Below, one piece after another: positions 51,629 through 60,570 of a stretch of 64,000 bases of DNA (positions are counted from its first letter, which is position 1; every line of letters starts with the position of its first letter). The position numbers and the translations under genes are program-made. The notes under the pieces were generated by a model. It had not been told where the DNA came from and searched no databases. It was given only the letters and a program-made list of their open reading frames with translations. Origin of the DNA: Flavobacterium sp. UBA2787. Lineage in GTDB: Bacteria > Bacteroidota > Bacteroidia > Flavobacteriales > Flavobacteriaceae. The stretch lies in NCBI GenBank assembly GCA_002352205.1, contig DEHZ01000002.1, forward strand, positions 248,001 through 312,000, written 5' to 3'.

Positions 51629-52585
51629 ATGAAAGTAACCCAACATATCGAAAACGCCAACGGCAAACCCTTATTCTCATTTGAAATTTTACCGCCATTA
51701 AAAGGTCAAAATATTCAATCTATTTTTGATTCGATTGATCCTTTGATGGAATTTAATCCACCATTTATTGATGTCACATATCATCGGGAAGAATATGAAT
51801 TCAAGGAATTACCAAGCGGATTATTACAAAAGAAAATTGTAAAAAAACGTCCGGGAACGGTTGGAATTTGTGCCGGAATTCAGAATAAATACGATGTAGA
51901 TGCCATTCCGCATATTTTGTGTGGTGGTTTTACGAAAGAAGATACCGAAAATTTATTAATCGATTTGGATTTTTTGGGAATTGATAATGTAGTGGCATTG
52001 CGTGGAGATGCTTTAAAAAATGAAATTTATTTCAGACCCGAAAAAGAAGGAAATGAGTATGCTTCCGAATTGGTTACGCAAATCCACAATTTGAACAAAG
52101 GAATTTATTTAGATGAAGATTTACAAAATTCATCGTGCACCAATTTCTGCATTGGCGTTGCCGGTTATCCCGAAAAACACATGGAAGCTCCTAGTGTTGA
52201 CAGCGATATTCATTTCTTAAAACAAAAAATCAAAAACGGAGCTGATTATATTATTACCCAAATGTTTTTTGACAATAAACGATTCTTTGATTTTGTTGCA
52301 AAATGCAGAGCAGCAGGAATTACTGTGCCAATTATACCCGGATTGAAACCCATTGCGACAAAAAAGCAGTTAAATTTGATTCCGCATCGATTCAAAGTTG
52401 ATTTGCCTGATGATTTGATTATGGCCGTCGTAAAAGCAAAAGATAATGATGCGGTAAAACAAATCGGAATTGAATGGTGTACCGCTCAAAGTAAAGAATT
52501 GGTTGCAGCCGGAATTCCGGTTTTGCATTATTATTCGATGGGAAAAGCAGAAAACATCAAAGCGATTGCGAAGGAAATATTTTAA
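51629..52585 (+). CDS. metF: Methylenetetrahydrofolate reductase
   Basis: 318 aa flavoprotein that makes 5-methyl-THF, the methyl donor for the MetH pair just upstream. Landmarks: PLFSFEILPPLKGQNIQSIFDSID, FIDVTYHREEY, the FAD/NADH region NVVALRGDAL, GVAGYPEKHMEAPS and ADYIITQMFFDNKRFFDF. Separated from metH by a period-7 repeat only, so probably in the same SAM-I-controlled transcript. Confidence 0.97.
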   Translation: MKVTQHIENANGKPLFSFEILPPLKGQNIQSIFDSIDPLMEFNPPFIDVTYHREEYEFKELPSGLLQKKIVKKRPGTVGICAGIQNKYDVDAIPHILCGGFTKEDTENLLIDLDFLGIDNVVALRGDALKNEIYFRPEKEGNEYASELVTQIHNLNKGIYLDEDLQNSSCTNFCIGVAGYPEKHMEAPSVDSDIHFLKQKIKNGADYIITQMFFDNKRFFDFVAKCRAAGITVPIIPGLKPIATKKQLNLIPHRFKVDLPDDLIMAVVKAKDNDAVKQIGIEWCTAQSKELVAAGIPVLHYYSMGKAENIKAIAKEIF

Positions 52586-52627
52586 AACCAATTCTTTCAT
52601 AATATTTTCTTACTAATTTTATTCTGT

Positions 52628-52635
52628 TATATTTG
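52628..52635 (+). promoter_or_regulatory. -7 promoter box for the PagL-like gene
   Basis: TATATTTG, exact TAnnTTTG, 17 nt before the ATG; separates this pair from the methionine operon. Confidence 0.65.
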
Positions 52636-52652
52636 CCGGAATAACTTTTAGA

Positions 52653-53738
52653 ATGAGGAAACTTTACTTTTTTTTACTGCTTTTTACGACATTTCTCTCT
52701 GCTCAGGAAAAAACTGAAACTACCGCTTTGGATGTTCAATACTTTCGAGGAAATGTTTTGCCTCATACGGATGATTTGCAGCACTTTCTGCAAGGTCATC
52801 CCGATGGAGTTTTGATTAGTTTGTATAAAAAGACATACGGTCATCAAGAGTGGGAAAGAGCATTTAACTATCCTGATTATGGAGGCTATTTTATTTTTCA
52901 AGATTTTAAAAATGATATTTTAGGAAAAGTTTATGGAGTTGGAGCACACTATAATTTTTATTTTTTAAATCGAAAAGTTCAGTTTAAAATCGCACAAGGA
53001 GTTGCTTATACAACCGACCCACACGATAAAGAAAACAATAGTAAGAACTTTGCTTTTGGTTCTAAAATAGTGGCAAATACTAATTTTGCACTTAATTATA
53101 CCACACCTATTGTTGATCGATTTGAATTAAAAGCAGGATTGCTATTTACACACTTTTCTAATGGAAGAATAAAAGCTCCCAATAGTGGTGTGAATTCGTA
53201 TGGTGTAAATCTTGGTATTACCTATAATTTTGAAGAACCACTTGAAAGACAAATTGATACACTACCAAAGGTAAAATTTACAGAACCACTAAAATATAAT
53301 TTAGTTTTAAGAACCGGAATTAGCGAAAATCCGATTATTGGAAGTGGTCAAAAACCCTTTTTTCATCCAGCTTTTTACATAGACAAAAGAATCAGCAGAA
53401 AAAGTGCTCTTCAATTGGGTACAGAGGTTTTTTTTACCAATTCATACAAAGAGTTTATAAAGTTTCAATCAATAGCTTATCCTGAAGAAAATGTAACGGC
53501 AGATACAGACTATAAAAGAGCCGGTGTTTTTATCGGTTATGAACTTTTTATTAATAGAATTTCGCTTGAAGCACAAGTGGGATATTATGTTTATCAACCT
53601 TATAAATCAGATATTCCTATTTATGATAGAGTAGGGATGAAATATTATATCACTAAAAAAATGTACACCGGATTATCCATTAAAACCCATATATTCTTGG
53701 CGGAAGCTATGGAGTTTGTCATGGGTGTAAGATTTTAA
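52653..53738 (+). CDS. PagL-like lipid A 3-O-deacylase / acyloxyacyl hydrolase family protein
   Basis: 361 aa outer-membrane protein. Signal peptide (1-17, FLSAQ) then beta-barrel strands. The segment LLFTHFSNGRIKAPNSGVNSYGVNLGI contains the His-Ser catalytic pair characteristic of PagL (H-x-S-N). At 361 aa it is about twice the size of classical PagL, with an extra C-terminal barrel-like half (about 215-361). It would remove the 3-linked acyl chain of lipid A, but activity is inferred. Followed 4 nt later by a DUF2807 lipoprotein. Confidence 0.82.
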   Translation: MRKLYFFLLLFTTFLSAQEKTETTALDVQYFRGNVLPHTDDLQHFLQGHPDGVLISLYKKTYGHQEWERAFNYPDYGGYFIFQDFKNDILGKVYGVGAHYNFYFLNRKVQFKIAQGVAYTTDPHDKENNSKNFAFGSKIVANTNFALNYTTPIVDRFELKAGLLFTHFSNGRIKAPNSGVNSYGVNLGITYNFEEPLERQIDTLPKVKFTEPLKYNLVLRTGISENPIIGSGQKPFFHPAFYIDKRISRKSALQLGTEVFFTNSYKEFIKFQSIAYPEENVTADTDYKRAGVFIGYELFINRISLEAQVGYYVYQPYKSDIPIYDRVGMKYYITKKMYTGLSIKTHIFLAEAMEFVMGVRF

Positions 53739-53742
53739 AACT

Positions 53743-54480
53743 ATGAAAAAAATAATTTTAATAATCGTAATTGCTTCTTTTTTTTACAATTGTGAAAAGC
53801 CTGGAGATTGCATAAAATCAACAGGCGAAATAATTACAAGAGAAGTAGAAGTAACACCTTTTGAAACTATTTTTGTTTACACTGGTATTGAATTAGTAAT
53901 CAAACAAGGACCGGAATATAAAGTGGAAGTCAAATCTGGCGAAAATTTAATTGATGATATTGAAGTAAAAATTGAAAATAATACACTCAGTTTAAAAGAC
54001 AAAACCACTTGTAATTGGGTTCGGGATTATGGACAAACAATCGTTTATGTAACAGCTCCAAATTTAACTGATATTCATTCTAAAACAGAGCAAGCTATTA
54101 AGTCAGATGGCTTATTAACTTATCCGATAATTAGATTGTATGCAATGGATTTAAGTGATGGTGCCGGAACCGGTGATTTTATTTTTGAAGTTGATAATGG
54201 TCAATTAGTAATTCTAAATAATAATGTGTCCCGTTTCTTTATTTCCGGAAATACTCAAGAAGCGTTATTGAATTTTTATGATGGAAATGGTAGATTAGAA
54301 GCTCAAGATTTGGCTATTAATGTAGCAAAAGTTTTTCATCGAGGTTCAAATGATATGATTATTAGACCAATTCAAAGTGTCGAAGGCGATTTGTTTAGTA
54401 CCGGTAATTTAATCCTATTAAATACACCACCAACTGTGAATCTAACAGAACATTATCAGGGTAGAGTAATTTATAACTAA
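53743..54480 (+). CDS. DUF2807 (head GIN domain) lipoprotein
   Basis: 245 aa. Lipoprotein signal with a lipobox ending at Cys17 (FFYNC), then a right-handed beta-helix-like DUF2807 repeat region (FETIFVYTGIELVIKQGPEYKVEVKSG through SGNTQEALLNFYDGNGRLEAQDL). The family is common in Bacteroidota and has been called putative auto-transporter adhesin, without good evidence. Cotranscribed with the PagL-like gene. Its stop codon abuts the convergent gldA end with no spacer. Confidence 0.85.
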   Translation: MKKIILIIVIASFFYNCEKPGDCIKSTGEIITREVEVTPFETIFVYTGIELVIKQGPEYKVEVKSGENLIDDIEVKIENNTLSLKDKTTCNWVRDYGQTIVYVTAPNLTDIHSKTEQAIKSDGLLTYPIIRLYAMDLSDGAGTGDFIFEVDNGQLVILNNNVSRFFISGNTQEALLNFYDGNGRLEAQDLAINVAKVFHRGSNDMIIRPIQSVEGDLFSTGNLILLNTPPTVNLTEHYQGRVIYN

Positions 54481-55380
54481 TTATTTCTTGGTTTTTTCTC
54501 TGAAAATAGCTTCCAAATTTTTACTTTTCAGATGAATTTGTAGCGTTTTCAAACCATTTTCATTCGCAAAATCAAATAGTTTTGAACGCATATCTTCCGA
54601 CGATAAAAAAGTGATTTCCCAAATTGAATCAGTTATTTTTTTTGCTGATTTAAAGTTTGGTAAAATAGTCAGCAATTCTTCTGAAACAGCTTTATCAAAT
54701 TCCACTTCTATCACTTGCTCTTGCTCATCAGACATCAATTTGTCCAATTTTTTATCCGTTACAATCTTTCCGTTGTTGATGATGATGACACGATCACAAA
54801 TGGCTTCCACTTCCTGCATAATGTGTGTAGAAAGAAAAACAGTTTTATCTTTTCCGATGTTTTTTATTAAATCTCTGATCTCTACCAACTGATTCGGATC
54901 TAATCCTGTGGTAGGTTCATCTAAAATTAAAACTTCCGGATTGTGCAACAAAGCTGTAGCCAAACCAACGCGTTGACGATATCCTTTTGATAATTGTCCT
55001 ATTTTTTTGTGACTTTCAGGCGTTAATCCAGTCAATTCAATTACTTCCTGAATTCTGTTTTTAGAAACTTTATAAACCTCCGCATTAAAAGCCAAATACT
55101 CCCGAACATATAAATCCAAATACAACGGATTGTGTTCCGGTAAATAGCCAACAATTTTTTGAACCTCTTGATTGGGATCCGATACATCAAAATTATTCAC
55201 CGAAGCACTACCTTCATCTGCTGTAATGTAAGTGGTCAAAATTTTCATTAAAGTAGATTTTCCGGCACCATTTGGACCTAAAAATCCAACAATTTCTCCT
55301 TTATTTACAGAAAATGAAATGTTGTCTAATGCTTTCTGAGCACCATACATTTTTGAAATATTTTTAACTTCGATAGACAT
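54481..55380 (-). CDS. gldA: Gliding motility ABC transporter ATP-binding protein GldA
   Basis: 299 aa ATPase. Walker A GPNGAGKST (residues 34-42), signature LSKGYRQRVGLATALLH, Walker B VLILDEPTTGLDP and the H-loop STHIMQEVEAICDR. The C-terminal extension with LQIHLKSKNLEAIFREKTKK is typical of GldA, which works with GldF and GldG in flavobacterial gliding; those genes are not in the window. A generic ABC-2 type ATPase is the alternative. Own promoter box at 55397-55404. Confidence 0.88.
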   Translation of the reverse strand: MSIEVKNISKMYGAQKALDNISFSVNKGEIVGFLGPNGAGKSTLMKILTTYITADEGSASVNNFDVSDPNQEVQKIVGYLPEHNPLYLDLYVREYLAFNAEVYKVSKNRIQEVIELTGLTPESHKKIGQLSKGYRQRVGLATALLHNPEVLILDEPTTGLDPNQLVEIRDLIKNIGKDKTVFLSTHIMQEVEAICDRVIIINNGKIVTDKKLDKLMSDEQEQVIEVEFDKAVSEELLTILPNFKSAKKITDSIWEITFLSSEDMRSKLFDFANENGLKTLQIHLKSKNLEAIFREKTKK

Positions 55381-55396
55381 ACGTAAAGATTTAAAG

Positions 55397-55404
55397 CAAA
55401 AGTA
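55397..55404 (-). promoter_or_regulatory. -7 promoter box for gldA
   Basis: Minus strand TACTTTTG, exact TAnnTTTG, 17 nt before the gldA ATG. Confidence 0.65.
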
Positions 55405-55456
55405 AAGTTTTTAACTCATTTTTTTTCTAAAAAGTATTTTGATTTAAATATTTTAC

Positions 55457-55464
55457 TATATTAG
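55457..55464 (+). promoter_or_regulatory. Probable promoter of the aromatic operon leader
   Basis: TATATTAG, one mismatch to TAnnTTTG, 24 nt before the leader peptide ATG; TTTTG at 55437-55441 may be the -33 element although the 15-nt spacing is short. Confidence 0.4.
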
Positions 55465-55487
55465 CATTTCAAAATCACAACAAAAAG

Positions 55488-55577
55488 ATGATTTCACATA
55501 ACACATATTATTTTACTAATTTCTTTTATTTTTTCTTTTGGAAAAAATCGGGATTGGTATTGTGTTATGTAAGGTAA
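55488..55577 (+). CDS. Phe/Tyr-rich leader peptide of the pheA operon
   Basis: 29-codon ORF whose residues 7-18 read YYFTNFFYFFFW: six Phe, three Tyr and one Trp in twelve codons, and another Tyr at 27. It lies 63 nt upstream of pheA. AATCGGGATT (55546-55555), inside the ORF just after the aromatic run, is a perfect 10-bp complement of AATCCCGATT (55602-55611), which contains the 5' arm of the terminator. ACATAACAC (55496-55504) and GTGTTATGT (55562-55570) can also pair and would enclose the antiterminator strand. This is the full layout of a ribosome-mediated attenuator responding to charged Phe/Tyr tRNA. Confidence 0.88.
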   Translation: MISHNTYYFTNFFYFFFWKKSGLVLCYVR

Positions 55578-55600
55578 ATTTTTTAATTCAAAAACAATAT

Positions 55601-55633
55601 AAATCCCGATTCCATGTGAGTCGGGATTTTTTT
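55601..55633 (+). terminator. Attenuator terminator of the pheA operon
   Basis: Perfect 9-bp stem AAATCCCGA/TCGGGATTT, 11-nt loop, T-run, ending 7 nt before the pheA ATG. Competes with the antiterminator formed by 55546-55555. Confidence 0.9.
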
Positions 55634-55640
55634 ATTTTAT

Positions 55641-56468
55641 ATGATAACAAAAATAGCAATTCAAGGTATAAAAGGTTCATTTCATCATCAAGTGGCAGAA
55701 AACTATTTTTCTGAATCGGTTGAGTTGGAAGAGTGCATGTCGTTTGAAAAATTGGTGAAAAATGTGAAAAATGACAAGTCAAGTAAAGGAATTATGGCTT
55801 TAGAAAATTCTATCGCCGGTTCTATTATTCCAAATTATGCTTTGATTGATGCCAACAATTTGCACATTATTGGTGAGTATTATTTAGACATTCATCACAA
55901 CCTTTTGGCACTAAAAGGTCAAACGATTGAAGATATTAAAGAAGTGCAATCACACCCGATGGCATTGTTGCAATGTGCGGTTTTCTTTTCGAATTATCCA
56001 CATATAAAATTAATTGAAAGCAGCGATACCGCCGAAACAGCCAAACGCATTCAAGAGCAAAAATTAGTTGGAGTTGCCGCAATTGCTAGTGTAAAAGCAG
56101 CGGATTTATATGATTTGGAAATTGTTGCAAACGGAATTCATACCGTAAAAAATAACACCACACGTTTTGTTATCGTTAAATCGGTGAATAAAGAAATTCC
56201 GAAAAACGAAATCAACAAAGCTTCGTTAAAATTTGAACTGGAAGATAAACCTGGCAACCTAGCCATTGTGTTGAAAATGATTAGCGATTGCCAATTAAAT
56301 ATGACCAAAATTCAATCTTTACCCATTATTGAAACACCCTTTCAATATTCATTTTTTATTGATGTTGTTTTTGAAAATTACAAAAATTACGAAGAAACAA
56401 AAATGAATTTACAACAAATGACCAGACATTTTAAAGTATTAGGCGAATATAAAAATGCACGACTATGA
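55641..56468 (+). CDS. pheA: Prephenate dehydratase
   Basis: 275 aa, converts prephenate to phenylpyruvate. Catalytic domain (about 1-180) with QGIKGSFHHQVAENYF, ALENSIAGSI, HPMALLQCAVFF and the NNTTRFVIV motif with the essential Thr-Arg. C-terminal ACT domain (about 195-270: LEDKPGNLAIVLKMI and the ESRP-like region KIQSLPIIETPFQYSFFIDV) for Phe feedback. No chorismate mutase domain; that activity is fused to the DAHP synthase three genes downstream. Start of a tight operon, overlapping the next gene by 4 nt. Confidence 0.97.
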   Translation: MITKIAIQGIKGSFHHQVAENYFSESVELEECMSFEKLVKNVKNDKSSKGIMALENSIAGSIIPNYALIDANNLHIIGEYYLDIHHNLLALKGQTIEDIKEVQSHPMALLQCAVFFSNYPHIKLIESSDTAETAKRIQEQKLVGVAAIASVKAADLYDLEIVANGIHTVKNNTTRFVIVKSVNKEIPKNEINKASLKFELEDKPGNLAIVLKMISDCQLNMTKIQSLPIIETPFQYSFFIDVVFENYKNYEETKMNLQQMTRHFKVLGEYKNARL

Positions 56469-57610
56469 TAGCAACCGCAGAACGATTAAATTCAGTTCAG
56501 GAATATTATTTTTCCAAAAAGTTGCGGGAAGTGAATCAGATGCTTTCCGAAGGAAAACCAATCATTAATATGGGAATCGGAAGTCCGGATTTGTTGCCGC
56601 ATTTTTCAGTGGTCAATGCCATTCAGAATTCGATGAACGATAAAAAAGCTCACGAATACCAAAGTTATCAGGGTTTACCCGAACTTCGAAAAGCGATGAC
56701 CACATTCTATCAAAATCAATTTAATGTTTCGATGGATTTTGCTTCGGAAGTTTTACCGTTGATGGGCTCGAAAGAAGGAATTATGCACGTTTCGATGGCA
56801 TTTTTGAATAAATCAGATGAGGTTTTAATTCCAAATCCGGGTTATCCAACGTATGCTTCTGTAACCGAATTAGTGCAAGCAAAACCCATTTTTTATGACT
56901 TAGTTGAAGAGAATAATTGGCTTCCCGATTTTGAAGCTCTTGAAAAATTGGATTTATCAAAAGTCAAAATTATGTGGGTTTGCTATCCACATATGCCAAC
57001 CGGAGCGAATGCCACGATGGAAGTTTTTGAAAAACTAATCGCTTTCGGAAAAAAGCATCATATTCTGATTGTCAATGATAATCCATATAGTTTTGTTTTG
57101 AATAGAAATCCAATGTCGATTTTTCAAGTGGAAGGAGCAAAAGAAATTGCGTTAGAACTTAATTCGCTCAGCAAATCGTTCAATATGTCAGGATGGCGAG
57201 TGGGAATGATTTTAGGAAATAAAACTTTTCTAGAAGCCGTCTTAAAAGTCAAAAGTAATATGGACAGCGGTATGTTTTATGGAATTCAAAAAGGTGCGAT
57301 TGAAGCACTGAGTTTAGATAAAAATTGGTTTGAAAGTCAAAACGAAGTCTATTCCAAACGAAGAAATTTACTTTTTGAATTGGTTGAAAAATTGAGTTGT
57401 TCCTATAATAAAACAAGCGTTGGATTATTCATTTGGGCGAAGCTTCCAAAAAATGTAATTTCATCGGAAACATTTATTGATACGATTTTAATCGATAAAA
57501 ATATTTTCATCACACCCGGAACAATTTTTGGCAGTAATGGCGAAGGATACATTCGGTTTTCGTTGTGTATAGAAGAAGAAAAAATTAAAGAAGCTTTAGC
57601 ACGATTTTAG
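56465..57610 (+). CDS. Class I/II aromatic or aspartate-type aminotransferase
   Basis: 381 aa PLP aminotransferase, fold type I. Landmarks: MGIGSPDLLPH, YQSYQGLPELRKAM, VLIPNPGYPTYASV, PLP Lys in ELNSLSKSFNMSGWRVGM (near residue 237) and IRFSLC near the end. Sits between pheA and tyrA, so it most likely transaminates phenylpyruvate and hydroxyphenylpyruvate, or prephenate, but sequence alone does not give specificity (a DapL/AlaT-like role is the alternative). Confidence 0.9.
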   Translation: MIATAERLNSVQEYYFSKKLREVNQMLSEGKPIINMGIGSPDLLPHFSVVNAIQNSMNDKKAHEYQSYQGLPELRKAMTTFYQNQFNVSMDFASEVLPLMGSKEGIMHVSMAFLNKSDEVLIPNPGYPTYASVTELVQAKPIFYDLVEENNWLPDFEALEKLDLSKVKIMWVCYPHMPTGANATMEVFEKLIAFGKKHHILIVNDNPYSFVLNRNPMSIFQVEGAKEIALELNSLSKSFNMSGWRVGMILGNKTFLEAVLKVKSNMDSGMFYGIQKGAIEALSLDKNWFESQNEVYSKRRNLLFELVEKLSCSYNKTSVGLFIWAKLPKNVISSETFIDTILIDKNIFITPGTIFGSNGEGYIRFSLCIEEEKIKEALARF

Positions 57611-57611
57611 T

Positions 57612-58451
57612 ATGAAAGTAACAATTATTGGTTTAGGATTAATTGGTGGTTCAATGGCTTTGGATATTCAACGATTCTATGAAAACGCCGTGATTATCGG
57701 AATTGATTCAAATGAAAATCACCTTGATGAAGCATTATCATTGGGGTTAATTCATCAAAAGGGAAATTTAGACGATGATTTTGATGGCGATTTTATCATT
57801 TTGGCTGTTCCGGTTGACGTGGCTTTGCTACTTTTGCCGAATATTTTGGATAACATTTCAGATAATACCATTGTGATTGATGTAGGTTCAACCAAAAAAC
57901 CAATTTGCGAAACCGTTGAAAATCATCCTAAAAGAAGTAGCTTTTTAGCAACTCATCCAATCGCAGGAACTGAATTTTCCGGACCAAAAGCAGCCATCGA
58001 AAATTTATTTGAAGATAAAGTGAATATCATCTGTGAAATTGAAAAAACATCCTATAAAAAACAGGAAAAAGCATTGGAATTATTCCGAAATTTGAAGATG
58101 CGAATTCGCTATATGGAACCAAAATCGCACGACAAACACATTGCGTATGTTTCACATTTGTCGCATATTAGTTCGTTTATGTTAGGGAAAACAGTCATTG
58201 AAAAAGAAAAAGATGAAAAAGATATTTTTGATATGGCCGGAAGCGGCTTTGAAAGTACGGTTCGATTAGCCAAAAGTTCACCCTCGATGTGGACACCGAT
58301 TTTTAAACAAAACAAAAAACAAATCGTCAAATCATTAGATGAATATATTACTAATTTATCATCCTTTAAATCATTTTTAGAATCGGATGATTACGAAGCC
58401 ATTTTTAATGAAATGAAAAACACGAACAGAATTAAAGAAATTTTAAAATAA
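57612..58451 (+). CDS. tyrA: Prephenate dehydrogenase
   Basis: 279 aa NAD(P)-dependent enzyme of tyrosine synthesis. N-terminal Rossmann motif GLGLIGGSMA, then DVGSTKKPICETVE, ATHPIAGTEFSGP with the catalytic His, and HDKHIAYVSHLSHISSFML. No mutase or ACT domain is fused. Starts 1 nt after the aminotransferase stop. Confidence 0.96.
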   Translation: MKVTIIGLGLIGGSMALDIQRFYENAVIIGIDSNENHLDEALSLGLIHQKGNLDDDFDGDFIILAVPVDVALLLLPNILDNISDNTIVIDVGSTKKPICETVENHPKRSSFLATHPIAGTEFSGPKAAIENLFEDKVNIICEIEKTSYKKQEKALELFRNLKMRIRYMEPKSHDKHIAYVSHLSHISSFMLGKTVIEKEKDEKDIFDMAGSGFESTVRLAKSSPSMWTPIFKQNKKQIVKSLDEYITNLSSFKSFLESDDYEAIFNEMKNTNRIKEILK

Positions 58452-58452
58452 A

Positions 58453-58492
58453 AGATTGTCAGTTATCCAATAACCGACAACCTACAACAGCT
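58453..58492 (+). repeat. Period-7 inverted repeat before the DAHP synthase gene
   Basis: ATTGTCA, GTTATCC then AATAACC, GACAACC, TACAACA in phase. TTGTC-A-GTTAT (58456-58466) mirrors ATAAC-C-GACAA (58470-58480) with one mismatch. It fills the spacer and ends at the ATG. Confidence 0.75.
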
Positions 58493-59575
58493 ATGGAAAA
58501 CGATAAAAATTTAAAAAACTGGTTAACCGATTTTCAATTAGAACATCCGTTAGTAATTGCAGGACCTTGCAGTGCAGAAACCGAAGAACAAGTATTAAAA
58601 ATTGCTCATGAATTAAAGAATTCCGATGTCAGTATTTTTCGTGCCGGAATTTGGAAACCGCGAACTCGACCCGGCGGATTTGAAGGAGTGGGAGCCATTG
58701 GGTTGAACTGGTTGCAAAAAGCCAAAGCAGAAACAGGCTTGCTTATGGCGGTTGAAGTTGCCAATGCCGCTCACGTAAAATTAGCGTTAGAATACGATAT
58801 TGATGTGTTGTGGATTGGTGCCAGAACCACCGTGAACCCATTTGCCGTTCAAGAAATTGCCGATGCTTTGGAAGGAACCGATAAAATAGTTTTACTAAAA
58901 AACCCTGTAAATCCCGATTTATCATTGTGGATTGGTGGATTGGAACGATTGTATAATGCCAATATCAAAAAATTAGGCGTAATTCACCGTGGATTTTCTA
59001 CTTACGAAAAAACAAAATACCGCAATAATCCGGAGTGGCAAATTGCAATCGATTTACAAAATCGATTTCCCGATCTGCCTTTAATTTGTGATCCTTCGCA
59101 CATTACCGGAAAGCGGGATATGATTCAGGAAGTTTCGCAACAAGCTTTGGATTTAAACTATGATGGTTTAATTATCGAAACCCATATTGATCCGGATAAT
59201 GCTTGGAGTGATGCGGCTCAACAAGTGACACCAGCGGTTTTAAAACAAATTTTTCACGATTTACGCGTTCGGAAAGAAACCGATGAAGCTGATGATTATA
59301 CGATGCGAATGAACAAACTACGTACTCAAATCGATGAGTTTGACAGTAAAATTCTCGAAATTTTGGGTGGAAGAATGAAAATTGCCGATCAAATCGGAGG
59401 ATTAAAAAAAGAAAAGAACGTGGCTATCCTACAAAACAAAAGATGGCAAGAAATTTTAGATAAAATGATTTCAGAAGGAAGTCAAAAAGGATTGAGCGAA
59501 GATTTTATTGTGCAACTTTTCAAAGCAATTCACCAAGAAAGTATCGATCATCAAGAGAAAATTATCAATTCTTGA
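58493..59575 (+). CDS. aroF: Bifunctional DAHP synthase / chorismate mutase
   Basis: 360 aa fusion. The N-terminal type I DAHP synthase (about 1-255: VIAGPCSAETEEQ, FRAGIWKPRTRPGGFEGVG, KNPVNPDLSLWIG, PLICDPSHITGKRD) makes the first shikimate intermediate; the C-terminal AroQ-type chorismate mutase (about 268-355: MNKLRTQIDEFDSKILEIL, QNKRWQEILDKM) makes prephenate. The fusion joins the first and branch-point steps and is standard in Bacteroidota. The mutase may also act as an allosteric sensor. Last gene of the aromatic operon. Confidence 0.96.
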   Translation: MENDKNLKNWLTDFQLEHPLVIAGPCSAETEEQVLKIAHELKNSDVSIFRAGIWKPRTRPGGFEGVGAIGLNWLQKAKAETGLLMAVEVANAAHVKLALEYDIDVLWIGARTTVNPFAVQEIADALEGTDKIVLLKNPVNPDLSLWIGGLERLYNANIKKLGVIHRGFSTYEKTKYRNNPEWQIAIDLQNRFPDLPLICDPSHITGKRDMIQEVSQQALDLNYDGLIIETHIDPDNAWSDAAQQVTPAVLKQIFHDLRVRKETDEADDYTMRMNKLRTQIDEFDSKILEILGGRMKIADQIGGLKKEKNVAILQNKRWQEILDKMISEGSQKGLSEDFIVQLFKAIHQESIDHQEKIINS

Positions 59576-59589
59576 TTGATGAAAACGTG

Positions 59590-59597
59590 TATCTTTG
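59590..59597 (+). promoter_or_regulatory. -7 promoter box directly before rsgA
   Basis: TATCTTTG, exact TAnnTTTG, ending only 4 nt before the rsgA ATG at 59602, so the transcript would be leaderless or nearly so. It excludes the open-frame start at 59572. Confidence 0.65.
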
Positions 59598-59601
59598 CCC
59601 T

Positions 59602-60570
59602 ATGACAGGAATCGTTTATAAATCTACCGGAAGTTGGTATACCGTTAAAGCCGAAAACAATCAATTTTATGATTGCAGGATTAAAGGGAAATTCCGTATG
59701 AAAGGAATCAAAAGTACCAACCCAATTGCGGTGGGCGATGTGGTTGATTTTGAAATTGATGAAACTTCTGATGCGATTACAGGAAGCATTCATAACATTC
59801 ACGATAGAAAGAATTATATTGTTCGAAAATCGGTTAATCTATCGAAACAAACGCACATCATTGCATCCAATATTGATATTGTTTTTTTGTTGGTTACCAT
59901 CAATAATCCAATAACAACAACAAGTTTTATTGATCGATTTTTGGTAACAGCCGAAGCCTATCACATCAAAGCCGTATTGATTTTTAATAAAGTGGATACG
60001 TATGATGAAGCCACTTTAGACGAACAATTGTTTTTGCAATATACTTACAATCAAATAGGTTATGAATGCCTTCGCGTTTCTGCCACAGCAAAAAAGGGGT
60101 TAGACGAATTGAAGCAAATGATGGAAGGAAAAGTGTGTATGTTTTCCGGTCATTCCGGTGTTGGAAAATCAACTTTAGTGAATGCTTTAGAACCCAATTT
60201 AAATTTAAAAACCAAACAAATTTCCGATATACATCAGCAAGGGCAACATACTACCACTTTTGCAGAAATGTTTGATTTATCATTCAATTCAAAAATAATT
60301 GATACACCCGGTATTCGCGGATTTGGGATTGTGGATATGGAAAAACAAGAAATCAAAGGATATTTTCCTGAATTTTTTGAGTTGGAAGATCAATGCAAAT
60401 TCAACAATTGTTTGCACAAAGACGAACCCAATTGTGCCATTAAAAATGCATTAGAAGAAGATAAAATAGCTTGGTCTCGCTATAAAAGTTACCTTCAAAT
60501 TTTAGAAGGTGACGAGGAACAGTACAGAAATGATATTTATGCTGATGGAAGAAATCAAGACATTGATTAA
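59602..60570 (+). CDS. rsgA: Ribosome small subunit-dependent GTPase RsgA
   Basis: 322 aa circularly permuted GTPase for late 30S assembly. OB-fold (about 1-70: KSTGSWYTVKAENNQFYDCRIKGKF), G-domain with the permuted order NKVD (G4), GHSGVGKST (G1), and DTPGIRGFG (G3), and a C-terminal zinc knuckle CKFNNCLHKDEPNC. The frame opens earlier at 59572, overlapping aroF, but MTGIVYKSTGSW at 59602 is the normal beginning and a promoter box lies between. Confidence 0.96.
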   Translation: MTGIVYKSTGSWYTVKAENNQFYDCRIKGKFRMKGIKSTNPIAVGDVVDFEIDETSDAITGSIHNIHDRKNYIVRKSVNLSKQTHIIASNIDIVFLLVTINNPITTTSFIDRFLVTAEAYHIKAVLIFNKVDTYDEATLDEQLFLQYTYNQIGYECLRVSATAKKGLDELKQMMEGKVCMFSGHSGVGKSTLVNALEPNLNLKTKQISDIHQQGQHTTTFAEMFDLSFNSKIIDTPGIRGFGIVDMEKQEIKGYFPEFFELEDQCKFNNCLHKDEPNCAIKNALEEDKIAWSRYKSYLQILEGDEEQYRNDIYADGRNQDID

